From Bacteroidales bacterium UBA5197 (GTDB lineage Bacteria > Bacteroidota > Bacteroidia > Bacteroidales > Lentimicrobiaceae), in the NCBI GenBank assembly GCA_002412885.1, contig DHVX01000043.1, forward strand, positions 72,721-136,720: 64,000 bases of DNA. Reading direction: 5' to 3'. Position numbers and translations under genes: made by a program. Under the pieces are notes generated by a model. The model was not told the origin of the DNA, ran no database searches, and saw only the letters and a program-made list of their open reading frames with translations. This document shows, piece by piece, positions 33,063-41,448 of the stretch. Numbering within the stretch: the first letter of the stretch is position 1; every line of letters begins with the position of its first letter.

Positions 33063-34520
33063 TCAAAACTGAAAATAGATGAATTTTTCCTGATGCAGCA
33101 CACCAAACAGCAGCACAAAGAAGATAAATCCGATGTAAGCCGTCCAGCGGATGATCATTGGTTTTGAAGCAATTGTCCTGACCAGATTGTGTTTTGCATG
33201 AAAATGCTCTGCCCACAACAAAATTACAATCATCATTATACCAAAAACAACTTCAAGGTTTTTTAAAATGGCTTTCATTGCTTCGGCCGTATTGCTGAAA
33301 TCAAATGCATTTGACAACAAAAGCATGCTGTCGCTCAGGTTGTTTGCCCTGAATAAGAAAAGAGAAAACACCACCAGACTGATCATATAAATGATGCCAA
33401 TTGTCTTTTTCAGAACGGGAAATTTGTTGATTCCCATGCGTTGGTAAAATCCAGCCACGGGTTTTTCGGTGATGGTTTCAATGACAAGCATAATTCCATG
33501 AAAAAGTCCGAAAAGCACAAATGTCCATGCCGCACCGTGCCACAAACCCATCAGCAGAAAAGTAATGACCAGATTGCGATAGATTTTCGCCTGAACAATC
33601 TTTTTGTCTTTGATGTATGGCAGCGAATACAGCAAATAATCCCGAAACCAGGTGGTGAGTGAGATGTGCCAGCGGTTCCAGAAATCGCGCAGCGAAGTGG
33701 CGATAAGCGGCCGGTTAAAGTTGATCATCAGTTCATAACCCAATATGCGGGCTGAGCCGCGGGCAATATCCGTATATCCCGAAAAATCGCAGTAAAGCTG
33801 AATAGCGAACAGCAGGGTTGCCAGAATAACCGGGATTCCATTGTATTCGGCAGGATTTTCGTAAATCAGTCCGACAAACATCCCCAAACGGTCGGCAATC
33901 ACCAGTTTCTTAAAGAAACCCCACAGCATAAGTTTTAGTCCGCAGATCAGGTTTTGCTCACTGAACGCCCGTGGATTATTGATCTGTGGCAGCAGGCTGG
34001 TTGACCGCTCGATGGGACCGGCCACCAATTGCGGGAAAAACGAAACATACAATGCAAATTTGCCGAAGTGTTTTTCGGGCTTTCTGATGCCTCTGTAAAC
34101 ATCAATGGTGTAGCTGAGCGACTGGAAAATAAAGAAAGAAATGCCAACCGGCAGCAGAATCTGGTACAAAGGAAATGCATATCCGCTGTTGCTTGCCTGA
34201 AGCAATGCATTGGCACTTTCCGAGAAAAAATTCAGGTATTTAAACCCGGCCAGCATTCCCAGATTGACAAGGATACTCAGCAGCAGCCAGTTTTTTTTCT
34301 TTCTCTTCGAAAGTTCATTTCCTATTTTAATCGCCACTGAATAATCAACCAGCGTGGTAAAAAGGATCAGAATGGCATATTCTGCCTTCCATGACATGTA
34401 GAAAAAATAGCTGGCAACAAGCAGCAGCAACCATCTCCATTTTACCGGCAGGGTAAAATAGAGCGCAACCACAAGCGGAAGAAAAAGCAGGAATTCTAAA
34501 GAATTAAACAGCATGGGCAA
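33063..34520 (-). CDS. MBOAT-family O-acyltransferase (AlgI/PatA-like)
   Basis: A 485-residue polytopic membrane protein. Conserved MBOAT features are SYFFYMSWKAEYAILI near the N-terminus, LLPVGISFFIFQSLSYTIDVYRG, FFPQLVAGPIER, QLYCDFSGYTDIARG, RDFWNRWHISLTTWFRDYL (H285) and LLMGLWHGAAWTFVLFGLFHG (H328, the expected catalytic histidine). AlgI-type members carry acyl groups across the membrane and hand them to an SGNH partner, here encoded immediately downstream. It is the first gene of this two-gene minus-strand unit. A DUF4143 ATPase ends 42 bp beyond its start. Confidence 0.95.
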   Translation of the reverse strand: MPMLFNSLEFLLFLPLVVALYFTLPVKWRWLLLLVASYFFYMSWKAEYAILILFTTLVDYSVAIKIGNELSKRKKKNWLLLSILVNLGMLAGFKYLNFFSESANALLQASNSGYAFPLYQILLPVGISFFIFQSLSYTIDVYRGIRKPEKHFGKFALYVSFFPQLVAGPIERSTSLLPQINNPRAFSEQNLICGLKLMLWGFFKKLVIADRLGMFVGLIYENPAEYNGIPVILATLLFAIQLYCDFSGYTDIARGSARILGYELMINFNRPLIATSLRDFWNRWHISLTTWFRDYLLYSLPYIKDKKIVQAKIYRNLVITFLLMGLWHGAAWTFVLFGLFHGIMLVIETITEKPVAGFYQRMGINKFPVLKKTIGIIYMISLVVFSLFLFRANNLSDSMLLLSNAFDFSNTAEAMKAILKNLEVVFGIMMIVILLWAEHFHAKHNLVRTIASKPMIIRWTAYIGFIFFVLLFGVLHQEKFIYFQF

Positions 34521-34561
34521 CCATTAATCGAGGCTGCAAATTAAAGCATTTTTGGGTTACA

Positions 34562-35713
34562 CTATACCTTAATTTCAGGGTCATCCCCAATAAACGTTTC
34601 AAAATTACCATGGTTCACCATCCGGGTTTGATGGTTGGGGTAGGCTTTAAGAAATGAATCGGGAAACCTGACTTTGGTATCCTTCCATTTAAATTCAAAT
34701 GCATTCAATATCCCATCCTGCTCCTCGATAAAGTCAATTTCAGCCTGATCATGGGTTCTCCAGAAGTAAGTATTCGGGAATTTAGATTGATAGTGGTTTG
34801 CTTTCATCCGTTCTGAAAGCAGGAAATTTTCCCACAAAGCACCTTTGTCAAACCTCAATTCTATGGGTGAATAGTTGCTGATTAGTACATTTCTTATTCC
34901 ATTATCATAAAAATAATACTTCTTACCCTTTTTTATCTCGTTGCGCAGATTTCTGCTCAGAGAAGGAAGTTTATATATCACATAAGTCTTTTCCAGCAGA
35001 TCCAGGTATTTTTCAACAGTATTGTTGTCAATATTCCCTATGGTTTTTGATAGTTCGTGGTAATTTACTTCGCTTCCTACCTGAAAAGCCAGTGCTTGTA
35101 ATAGTTTCTCCAAATGGCTGGATTTCCTGATTCCTTCAACCTGAAGGATGTCCTTGTAAAGGTAACTCTGGGCAATTTCAATCAATATTTCTTTTTCATT
35201 GCCGGGATTATTGATCACTTCAGGATAAGAACCAAATATGAGCCTGTTCTCCAGCGTGCGTCGTGCCTCCAGATTATTTGAACTATTTACAAGTTCCTGA
35301 TAACTCACAGGATAAAGATAGAATGTACGTTTTCTTCCCGTTAGAGGTTCATTGGTGCTGTTGAGTAAATCCAACGCGGATGACCCTGTTGCAATAATCT
35401 GTAATTCAGGCTTGTTGTCGTGCAACAATTTTAATTTTAAGCCAATATCGCTGATTTGCTGAGCCTCATCAATGATTACAAGTCGGGTATCATTCCCTAT
35501 AAGTTGCAATAACCGGGTGCTGGTATTGGCTGTTGAAAGTTCATTAAAAATATCAGCTTCATCGGCATTTAACCACTTTGTATTGACCTTTAGGGTATCA
35601 ACGAGTTTTTTCAGCAGGGTGGTTTTTCCTACCTGCCGCGCGCCCAAAAGGATTATTACCTTGTTTTTAAAGCACTGGGATTTTATCTTATCCAATAAAA
35701 TGCGCTCAATCAT
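34562..35713 (-). CDS. AAA ATPase with DUF4143 domain (second copy)
   Basis: A 383-residue P-loop ATPase of the same broad family as the gene at 8593-9867, but only distantly similar. Walker A is GARQVGKTT (residues 24-32), Walker B is RLVIIDEAQQI (D82, E83), then the sensor TGSSALDLL and EPLTGRKRTFYLYP. The C-terminal half has the DUF4143 pattern with YYFYDNGIRNVLI and a nuclease-like QAEIDFIEEQDG stretch followed by EFKWK, which resembles the D-x(n)-E-x-K arrangement of PD-(D/E)xK nuclease folds. Function unknown. The palindromic AT-rich upstream region may hold its promoter. Confidence 0.85.
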   Translation of the reverse strand: MIERILLDKIKSQCFKNKVIILLGARQVGKTTLLKKLVDTLKVNTKWLNADEADIFNELSTANTSTRLLQLIGNDTRLVIIDEAQQISDIGLKLKLLHDNKPELQIIATGSSALDLLNSTNEPLTGRKRTFYLYPVSYQELVNSSNNLEARRTLENRLIFGSYPEVINNPGNEKEILIEIAQSYLYKDILQVEGIRKSSHLEKLLQALAFQVGSEVNYHELSKTIGNIDNNTVEKYLDLLEKTYVIYKLPSLSRNLRNEIKKGKKYYFYDNGIRNVLISNYSPIELRFDKGALWENFLLSERMKANHYQSKFPNTYFWRTHDQAEIDFIEEQDGILNAFEFKWKDTKVRFPDSFLKAYPNHQTRMVNHGNFETFIGDDPEIKV

Positions 35714-35789
35714 GGGATCTTATTTTAAGCAAAAATACGCTATAATTGGTCATTTTCCAAAATTTGAGCCTAATATTTGGATTATAATC

Positions 35790-35835
35790 GAAAAATCAGG
35801 CGTATATTTTGGAATATAATCCAAAAATTGGGTAT
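35790..35835. repeat. AT-rich inverted repeats upstream of the DUF4143 ATPase
   Basis: TTTTGGA-ATATAA-TCCAAAA forms a 7-bp stem near 35807-35826. Related phrases (tttccaaaattt at 35754, tatttggattataatc at 35774) lie beside it. They could be operator sites or a decayed repeat. Confidence 0.4.
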
Positions 35836-35861
35836 TAAGTCTATAAACCAGCCACACTGGA

Positions 35862-35964
35862 TCTTGAAGATCGGGCACCGAATCTCAATAGACATTAACT
35901 CACCATTAGCAAGTTAACATACTTTACCGGCTTCCCACCCGGAATATTCCAAAATTTGCTGACT
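35862..35964. repeat. Dispersed 103-bp repeat, copy 1
   Basis: Begins cttgaagatcgggcaccgaatctcaatag and ends aatttgctgact. It matches 41325-41427 throughout with a small number of substitutions. Unlike copy 2, its possible promoter box reads CAAAATTTG rather than TAAATTTG. It ends at the stop codon of the T9SS cargo gene. Confidence 0.9.
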
Positions 35965-36955
35965 ATAACCTGACAAACCGGGAAGTATAGGTTTCCTTTC
36001 CGTGCTTAATGATGAGCTGGTATATGCCCGTAGTTAAATCTGAAACAGGAACCTGAATTTCTCCAATTTGATTTTGGTTGATTGATGCGTTATAAACCGC
36101 GCGGCCGGTCATATCGCAGATAATAATTGTTGCCGGAGAAGTAATGACATTTTTCAACCGGATATTTAATATGTCCACAACCGGATTTGGATATACAACA
36201 GGCACTTCTATGTTAAAACCAGCATTTTCTACCGTCAGGTTATTGAATTGATATACTGTATTTGGCAGGATTGATCCATTCAGATAAAAGAAATCGTCTG
36301 ATTCAACCATTGAAGGATATAAAGGATTACCCTGCAACCAAAGCGATTTTGTAGAAATTGTATCCATATCATAATCGTAATCAGGAATCAGGGTAACAGA
36401 TGGGCCAGATTCGTCGGCATATGCATAGTCGGGATTTAATATTTGAGAAGGACCGTAATGTATCTCAATATTGCCGCTTGCTTCATAAAGCCATAATTGG
36501 AAATTTACATAATCGTTCAATGTATTATTTACAAGGAACTCAAATAGAAAGCCAACGTTTTTCCATTCCATTTTGAATATTCTGTTGCCAATATCGCCGG
36601 TAAGTTCGTATGAAAGCGGAGAAAGTGAATGAGCTGTACCAAAACCCCGGTCAACAAGTGAAGCGCCAAAAGGAATAATGATTTTATGAAAACCACCTTC
36701 TTCATCGGATGTCGATAGCATTGCCGGTGCAGTTTCGAAAAAATACAAGGTATCAATGGTAGAATGAAAATACCAGAAATCAAAACCTATTGGAATTATA
36801 TAATCGGGCATTTCCCATACCTGGCCGTTATTGAGCGATACGGGATTGGCTAAATTGGAATAGGTTTCTGTGGTTGTGATCAGACTATATGTTTGTGCAT
36901 TTAGTAAACCTGCAGAAAACAGGAAGAAAATCGATAATGATAATAATTGCTTCAT
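35963..36955 (-). CDS. T9SS-secreted protein
   Basis: A 330-residue secreted protein. It has a signal peptide MKQLLSLSIFFLFSAGLLNAQ, a beta-rich central domain (about 25-235) with repeated aromatic-acidic motifs and no recognised catalytic residues, and a type A T9SS sorting domain from about residue 255 (VPVVYPNPVVDILNIRLKN, DMTGRAVYNAS, DLTTGIYQLIIKHGKETYTSRFVRL). The central segment (NGQVWEMPDYIIPIGFDFWYF, FEFLVNNTLNDYVNFQLWLYE, GNIEIHYGP) recalls surface proteins that display a substrate-binding beta-sandwich, but I do not recognise a named family. It is the fourth gene of a minus-strand operon with the TonB receptor. Confidence 0.82.
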   Translation of the reverse strand: MKQLLSLSIFFLFSAGLLNAQTYSLITTTETYSNLANPVSLNNGQVWEMPDYIIPIGFDFWYFHSTIDTLYFFETAPAMLSTSDEEGGFHKIIIPFGASLVDRGFGTAHSLSPLSYELTGDIGNRIFKMEWKNVGFLFEFLVNNTLNDYVNFQLWLYEASGNIEIHYGPSQILNPDYAYADESGPSVTLIPDYDYDMDTISTKSLWLQGNPLYPSMVESDDFFYLNGSILPNTVYQFNNLTVENAGFNIEVPVVYPNPVVDILNIRLKNVITSPATIIICDMTGRAVYNASINQNQIGEIQVPVSDLTTGIYQLIIKHGKETYTSRFVRL

Positions 36956-36996
36956 GGTTGAATGTTTTATTGGTTAATTGACAGTTTGAAAATCAG

Positions 36997-37569
36997 TTAT
37001 TTGAATTTTAAGGATACTCCAATCTGCAATGTATTATGACTTATGCCATTATATAAGGCTTTGTTCTCATGCCCATATTCTGCAAACAAACCTAAATGAT
37101 CAAATGGATAAAAAGCTACCCCACCTCCAATAAAGTATTGCCAGTAGGCTCCTTGAAAATAATCTGTTTCTTTACCGGAATAATAATATCCACCAAATTT
37201 TGTAGCTAAGTACAAATCAAACCGGAAATCTTCCTTTTTCATCAGAAAGGGAAGTAAATGTGCATTCACATTTATTCCGTAAACCGGTGCATAAGCATCT
37301 CTTATACCAGTTTGTGGAGGCCGCGAAAACTGAAGGTAATTACTGCCTCCCAAATAGGCACCAATTTCCAAAAAGTTTAAAATACCATAGTTGGCAGAAG
37401 CGCGGAACTGATTGGCTTTTGGCGACACGTCTTTTCGCGAATCAGGGATATATCCGACCTGAAAATTCCATCTGTTTTTAATATACGATGACTGTGAAAA
37501 GACATCCTGCGTAAGTAAAAGCAATGCAAAAGCAAGAATAATGAGTAGATTGGTTTTTTTAGTTTTCAT
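36997..37569 (-). CDS. Small outer-membrane beta-barrel protein
   Basis: A 190-residue outer-membrane beta-barrel-like protein. I chose the start at 37569 (MKTKKTNLLIILAFALLLLTQDVFSQ), giving a signal peptide, although the frame is open to 37617 inside the TonB-receptor gene. It consists of alternating hydrophobic and aromatic strands (WNFQVGYIP, FLEIGAYLGG, FDLYLATKFGGYYYSG, YFIGGGVAFYPFDHLGLFAEYGHE) and ends NTLQIGVSLKFK, with aromatic residues typical of barrel strand ends. Its start overlaps the TonB-receptor stop by 11 bp. It may be a partner or stabiliser of the receptor. No specific family name is certain. Confidence 0.78.
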   Translation of the reverse strand: MKTKKTNLLIILAFALLLLTQDVFSQSSYIKNRWNFQVGYIPDSRKDVSPKANQFRASANYGILNFLEIGAYLGGSNYLQFSRPPQTGIRDAYAPVYGINVNAHLLPFLMKKEDFRFDLYLATKFGGYYYSGKETDYFQGAYWQYFIGGGVAFYPFDHLGLFAEYGHENKALYNGISHNTLQIGVSLKFK

Positions 37570-39979
37570 GATACAGCCATTTGTTGAGTTTCTTTTTAAA
37601 GGTTTCTTTGTTTTCATTCTTTGAGTCGAAATATCGTTTATATGAAACCATCGGAATTATAGGGAAAAGGCTTAACTGATACATATTGTTGGGTTTGTAA
37701 CCGATGCCGCTTGTTTCAGGATTAATTATTTCGCCCGACGCAGATGTATTGTAATAATAGTAAACCGGGTTTTTACGGTTATATGCGTTATAAACAGAAA
37801 ATGTCCAACTGGATTTAACTTTGTTATTGGCTCCGATTTTGTTAACTGTCAGTCCAAGGTCAAGACGATGATAATTTTTCATGCGTGCGCTATTCCGTTC
37901 TCCATAAATAAAGGTTTCATAGTAAACCGGTTCTCCATCTTCGCCTGGTTCAAGTGAAATGGTAAGTTGTTTTCCTGCAACCGGAGTATAGGGCAACCCG
38001 CTTTGAAACGCCCATGCAGCATTGAACGTCAGTTTTTCTGAAAACTTGTGTTGGATAAAAATTGATGCTGAATGAGGTCTGTCATAATCGAAAAGAAATT
38101 TATTGCCCTGATTTATGGCAGGGAATTGCCTTGTCGCATTGCTCCAGCCATAGCCTGCAAATCCTGTCCATGCGCCCTTGGTTTTTCTTATAAGCAATTC
38201 AACACCATAGGCTTCACCTTTGCCACCTGAAACTACTTTTGAATGCCAGTTATTTACTCCTTTAAGACTTATGAAACCCTCTTTGTAAGTGGTAAGATTT
38301 TCCATTGTTTTATAATACAGATTCATCTCTGCCTGATAACTGCCATCGGCAAAAATTCCTGTCCACCCGAATGTATATTGATTCGACATGGAAGGCTTAA
38401 TTTCTTTATCAGAGGGTATCCATATTTCATTGCCCATGATATTGCCGGCTGTATAAAGAAGGTGCGTGAACTGATTTATCCTCATGTAGCTCATGTTGAG
38501 CTGATGATTTTTGTTAAGGTCTTTGTAGATAATCAGTCGCGGTTCCAACACAGATGGATTATACCCCGAAGCTAAGAATTTTACGAAACGCAGTCCTGCG
38601 TCAACTTTAAAGCCATTTCCTAAATCAAAAGAATTATCCAGATATAGCGCCGATTCTATAGTTTCCGTCCTTTGTTTCTCAATTTGGAGCAACTGACCCG
38701 AATTAAATTCATAATTTGGTAAGTGAATCATCAATGATGTTTTCATCCCGAAGTTTACGGTCCAATCCTTCACCGGCTGATATTTCCAACCCGATTGAAT
38801 TGAAAAGTCCTGAAGCGACGAAAGATACCTGCTTTTATTGGTTGTGATGTCATTTTCTGTTTTATAGGTGAAGTTTTGTCTTTCGCCCAGCCGGTAACGT
38901 GTGTATGAGATGGTCTGCTCCGCGAACAAATTCTTTGAAATCACACGCTTCCAATGCATTGAGAGCAGCCAATTGCCCCATATTGTTATCATATGGTTTT
39001 TATTATCCGGATTTTGTTTGTCTTTCTTCGACCAGTAATTGAGGTAATCATCACCCTGATAAATATTAAAATGGAAACTGTTTTTTGCGTTTGGTCTCCA
39101 TGAGATTTTGCCATTCAGGTCGTGAAAGCCATATCCCAGAATATAAGAATTTCCTTTGCCGAGAGATGAACCTGCGATGGTAAGAATATCGAACAATGTT
39201 TTGCGGCCAGTGAATATATAGCTTGCATTCTTTTTTATCGGTCCTTCGAGCAAAAGCGAAAAATCGGTTATTCCTATGCTATAAGAGCCTTGTGGCCCTG
39301 ATAAACTTCCTTCTTTTTGTGTGATATCCACAACGGATGAAAGTTTTCCGCCATAACGCGCCGGAAATCCTCCTTTATAAAGTGCTATGCTATTTATTAT
39401 ATCAGGATTAAAGACCGACATAAAACCGCCAAGATGGTTGACATATATAACCGGGACATTATCAAATAAATAGAGGTTTTCGCCCGGGTTACCCCCACGA
39501 ACCAACAGTAAACTCGAACCTTCGCTCTGCGATTTTATTCCGGGTTGTAAAAGCAATGCTTTTATCACATCTGGTTTACCACTTAATGAAGGGATAGAAA
39601 GCAATTCATTCATGCTCATTTTTGTGACATTGGGCTTGATAGTGCCTTTTGCCTGGATCACAACTTCCGAAAGCTCTTTTCCAGGAGTCAAAAGTATCTC
39701 TATCAAAGTGTCCTTCTCCGATACAATTAGTATATCAGAAAATGTGTATCCGGTATAAGAAATTCTCAGCCCGGCGGGTGTGTTGATAAGAATATTGAAA
39801 TATCCGTTGTTGTCGGTTATGCATCCATTAAAGGTTTCTTTTTCAGAGACATTCGCACCGATAAGCCGCTCACCGGAATGTGCATCCATTACAAATCCCG
39901 ATACACGTGTTTGAGAATACCCGCTTAAAGTAAGCAACATTAATGCTGAAAGAAAAGAGAAGTATCTGATATTTCTCAT
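37559..39979 (-). CDS. TonB-dependent outer-membrane receptor
   Basis: An 806-residue TonB-dependent receptor. Order: signal peptide (residues 1-22), carboxypeptidase-like regulatory domain (about 25-105; TRVSGFVMDAHSGERLIGANV), plug domain (about 110-235; SLLLVRGGNPGENLYLFDNVPV, GGFPARYGGKLSSVVDITQKEG), then a 22-strand-type barrel to the C-terminus. The barrel is relatively short compared with SusC. The preceding DUF4249 lipoprotein gene ends 5 bp before its start, a pairing that recurs in Bacteroidota. No SusD homologue is present, so a non-glycan ligand such as a metal complex or peptide is more likely. The ligand is not known. Confidence 0.93.
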   Translation of the reverse strand: MRNIRYFSFLSALMLLTLSGYSQTRVSGFVMDAHSGERLIGANVSEKETFNGCITDNNGYFNILINTPAGLRISYTGYTFSDILIVSEKDTLIEILLTPGKELSEVVIQAKGTIKPNVTKMSMNELLSIPSLSGKPDVIKALLLQPGIKSQSEGSSLLLVRGGNPGENLYLFDNVPVIYVNHLGGFMSVFNPDIINSIALYKGGFPARYGGKLSSVVDITQKEGSLSGPQGSYSIGITDFSLLLEGPIKKNASYIFTGRKTLFDILTIAGSSLGKGNSYILGYGFHDLNGKISWRPNAKNSFHFNIYQGDDYLNYWSKKDKQNPDNKNHMITIWGNWLLSMHWKRVISKNLFAEQTISYTRYRLGERQNFTYKTENDITTNKSRYLSSLQDFSIQSGWKYQPVKDWTVNFGMKTSLMIHLPNYEFNSGQLLQIEKQRTETIESALYLDNSFDLGNGFKVDAGLRFVKFLASGYNPSVLEPRLIIYKDLNKNHQLNMSYMRINQFTHLLYTAGNIMGNEIWIPSDKEIKPSMSNQYTFGWTGIFADGSYQAEMNLYYKTMENLTTYKEGFISLKGVNNWHSKVVSGGKGEAYGVELLIRKTKGAWTGFAGYGWSNATRQFPAINQGNKFLFDYDRPHSASIFIQHKFSEKLTFNAAWAFQSGLPYTPVAGKQLTISLEPGEDGEPVYYETFIYGERNSARMKNYHRLDLGLTVNKIGANNKVKSSWTFSVYNAYNRKNPVYYYYNTSASGEIINPETSGIGYKPNNMYQLSLFPIIPMVSYKRYFDSKNENKETFKKKLNKWLYHEN

Positions 39980-39984
39980 AAATC

Positions 39985-40893
39985 TTAGTAGTGAGGATAA
40001 ATTGTGTCAGAAACCACAGCAGAATATCCAATGAAAATACCATAACCGTTTTCAACATTTGAATATAGCGGGAATGCTGTATTTGTGCTTAATCCAAATT
40101 CAGGAAACCTGCCTGTATCATATAAATATTTTTGCCTGGCAAACAGATAATAGTCCTTACTTACAGATCGGATTTCAAGCATAAAAGGGTAGAGGTTGCT
40201 ATAATAACTTCCTCCTGAACTGCTTGACGAACCTGTTATGTAATTAATGGTCATCGTATAGCTTGTATCTTGAATCAGATCATTACTAAAGACGGTAAGC
40301 GGAAGCCCTTCATTCAACAAAACAGGATCAACAATATTGATTATTTCGGCGTTGTATTCAGATTCGTACTGAAAAAGCCGGATGCGTGCTTCAAAATATT
40401 GTTCTTCTGAGGGAATAGAATGAAAAGTGAATTTTATTGCGGGATAGGTTACTCCCTCAGTATCCTTGCCAGCTACAGAAATATGTTCAATTTCAGTGAT
40501 TGAAGTTGTAGCAGGAATTTTGGCCTTGCACACTGCCTCTGAAAACCCGGGGATACTTACCTTGATTTCATATTTTATTTTTTGCTCAGCGGTTGTTTCT
40601 GAAACAAAGACACCATCCCCGAACGTAGCAAGTTGCTCAATAAACTGATCGTCAGCAAACAGGTTAACCACTGCATTATCAACACCTTTAATTTCCAGGG
40701 CATCAAATTTTGAAGCGATTGAAACATGAACACTTATCGGTTCCCCTGCTTTAATAATGCTATTGATGACTGGTGCCGGAGAAAAGCTTTGGTTTTCGGT
40801 TTCAACAAGTTTACGGCAACTAAAGAAAGAAAAGGACATTGATATAAACAAACCAATTGTCAGACATCTTATCACTTTTTTGGGTAGCTTCAT
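39985..40893 (-). CDS. DUF4249 lipoprotein
   Basis: A 302-residue surface lipoprotein with lipobox FFSC (Cys26). It carries the DUF4249 pattern: a beta-sandwich beginning PAPVINSIIKAGEPISVHVS, then NLFADDQFIEQLATFGDGVFVSE, YEIKVSIPGFSEAVCKAKIP, and a C-terminal YPFMLEIRSVSKDYYLFARQKYLY segment. DUF4249 proteins are found beside TonB-dependent receptors and may assist ligand binding, analogous to SusD. It is the first gene of the four-gene receptor operon (DUF4249, TonB receptor, small barrel, T9SS protein). Confidence 0.9.
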   Translation of the reverse strand: MKLPKKVIRCLTIGLFISMSFSFFSCRKLVETENQSFSPAPVINSIIKAGEPISVHVSIASKFDALEIKGVDNAVVNLFADDQFIEQLATFGDGVFVSETTAEQKIKYEIKVSIPGFSEAVCKAKIPATTSITEIEHISVAGKDTEGVTYPAIKFTFHSIPSEEQYFEARIRLFQYESEYNAEIINIVDPVLLNEGLPLTVFSNDLIQDTSYTMTINYITGSSSSSGGSYYSNLYPFMLEIRSVSKDYYLFARQKYLYDTGRFPEFGLSTNTAFPLYSNVENGYGIFIGYSAVVSDTIYPHY

Positions 40894-41042
40894 TACATTG
40901 CATTTTGAATTTTATTTATAATTTTCTTCATTGCCAGTGCTGCCAAAAAACAAAAGCACTGATAATATATTGTCTATCTGAATTCTATTTCAATTTAATG
41001 TCAGCAACAAATACAAGATAATTATTTGTCGTTGTCAGTCTG

Positions 41043-41072
41043 CAAATATATACCCTAAATTCAGAAACGCAA
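41043..41072 (-). promoter_or_regulatory. Promoter of the TonB-receptor operon
   Basis: On the reverse strand TTG (41072-41070) is followed, 19 bp later, by TATATTTG (41050-41043). This is the Bacteroidota -33/-7 arrangement with good spacing, 150 bp upstream of the DUF4249 start. Confidence 0.6.
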
Positions 41073-41324
41073 GGGGAGCGTAGTGTGTAGAATCATAAAA
41101 ATATTTAAATTTTTGCTATATGTTCATACAGTAAGAGCGAAATCCTGCTGCCGTGATCCCTGAAAGGACTGAATTGGTTGGATTAGATTTTTAATTCTTA
41201 ATTGATCTGACAAAAATGTCCAGAATACGATTTTTAAGGTTCAACTTAAATTGCTGATCTTCGGTACAATAATGATTATGTTTTCACTTTTGGGTTTATC
41301 TCAGATTTTATAGGATGCCATTGT
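41073..41324. other. Intergenic stretch without recognised features
   Basis: Part of the 555-bp gap between the divergent DUF4249 and sulfotransferase 2 genes. I see no gene or structured RNA in it. Confidence 0.4.
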
Positions 41325-41427
41325 CCTTGAAGATCGGGCACTGAATCTCAATAGATATTAACTCACCCTTAGCATGATAACATACTTTACCGGCTTCCCT
41401 GCCGGAATATTCCTAAATTTGCTGACT
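41325..41427. repeat. Dispersed 103-bp repeat, copy 2, carrying a -7 box
   Basis: It matches copy 1 at 35862-35964 throughout with a small number of substitutions. At its end TAAATTTG (41414-41421) fits TAnnTTTG, 28 bp before the sulfotransferase 2 start. Confidence 0.88.
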
Positions 41428-41448
41428 TCACTTTCTTAATGATGTGTT

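Noticed and set aside
32089..33216. Longer 375-residue form of the SGNH protein
   Set aside because: The extra 52 residues overlap the MBOAT gene and lack family character. The ATG at 33060 follows the MBOAT stop by 2 bp and gives a proper membrane anchor.
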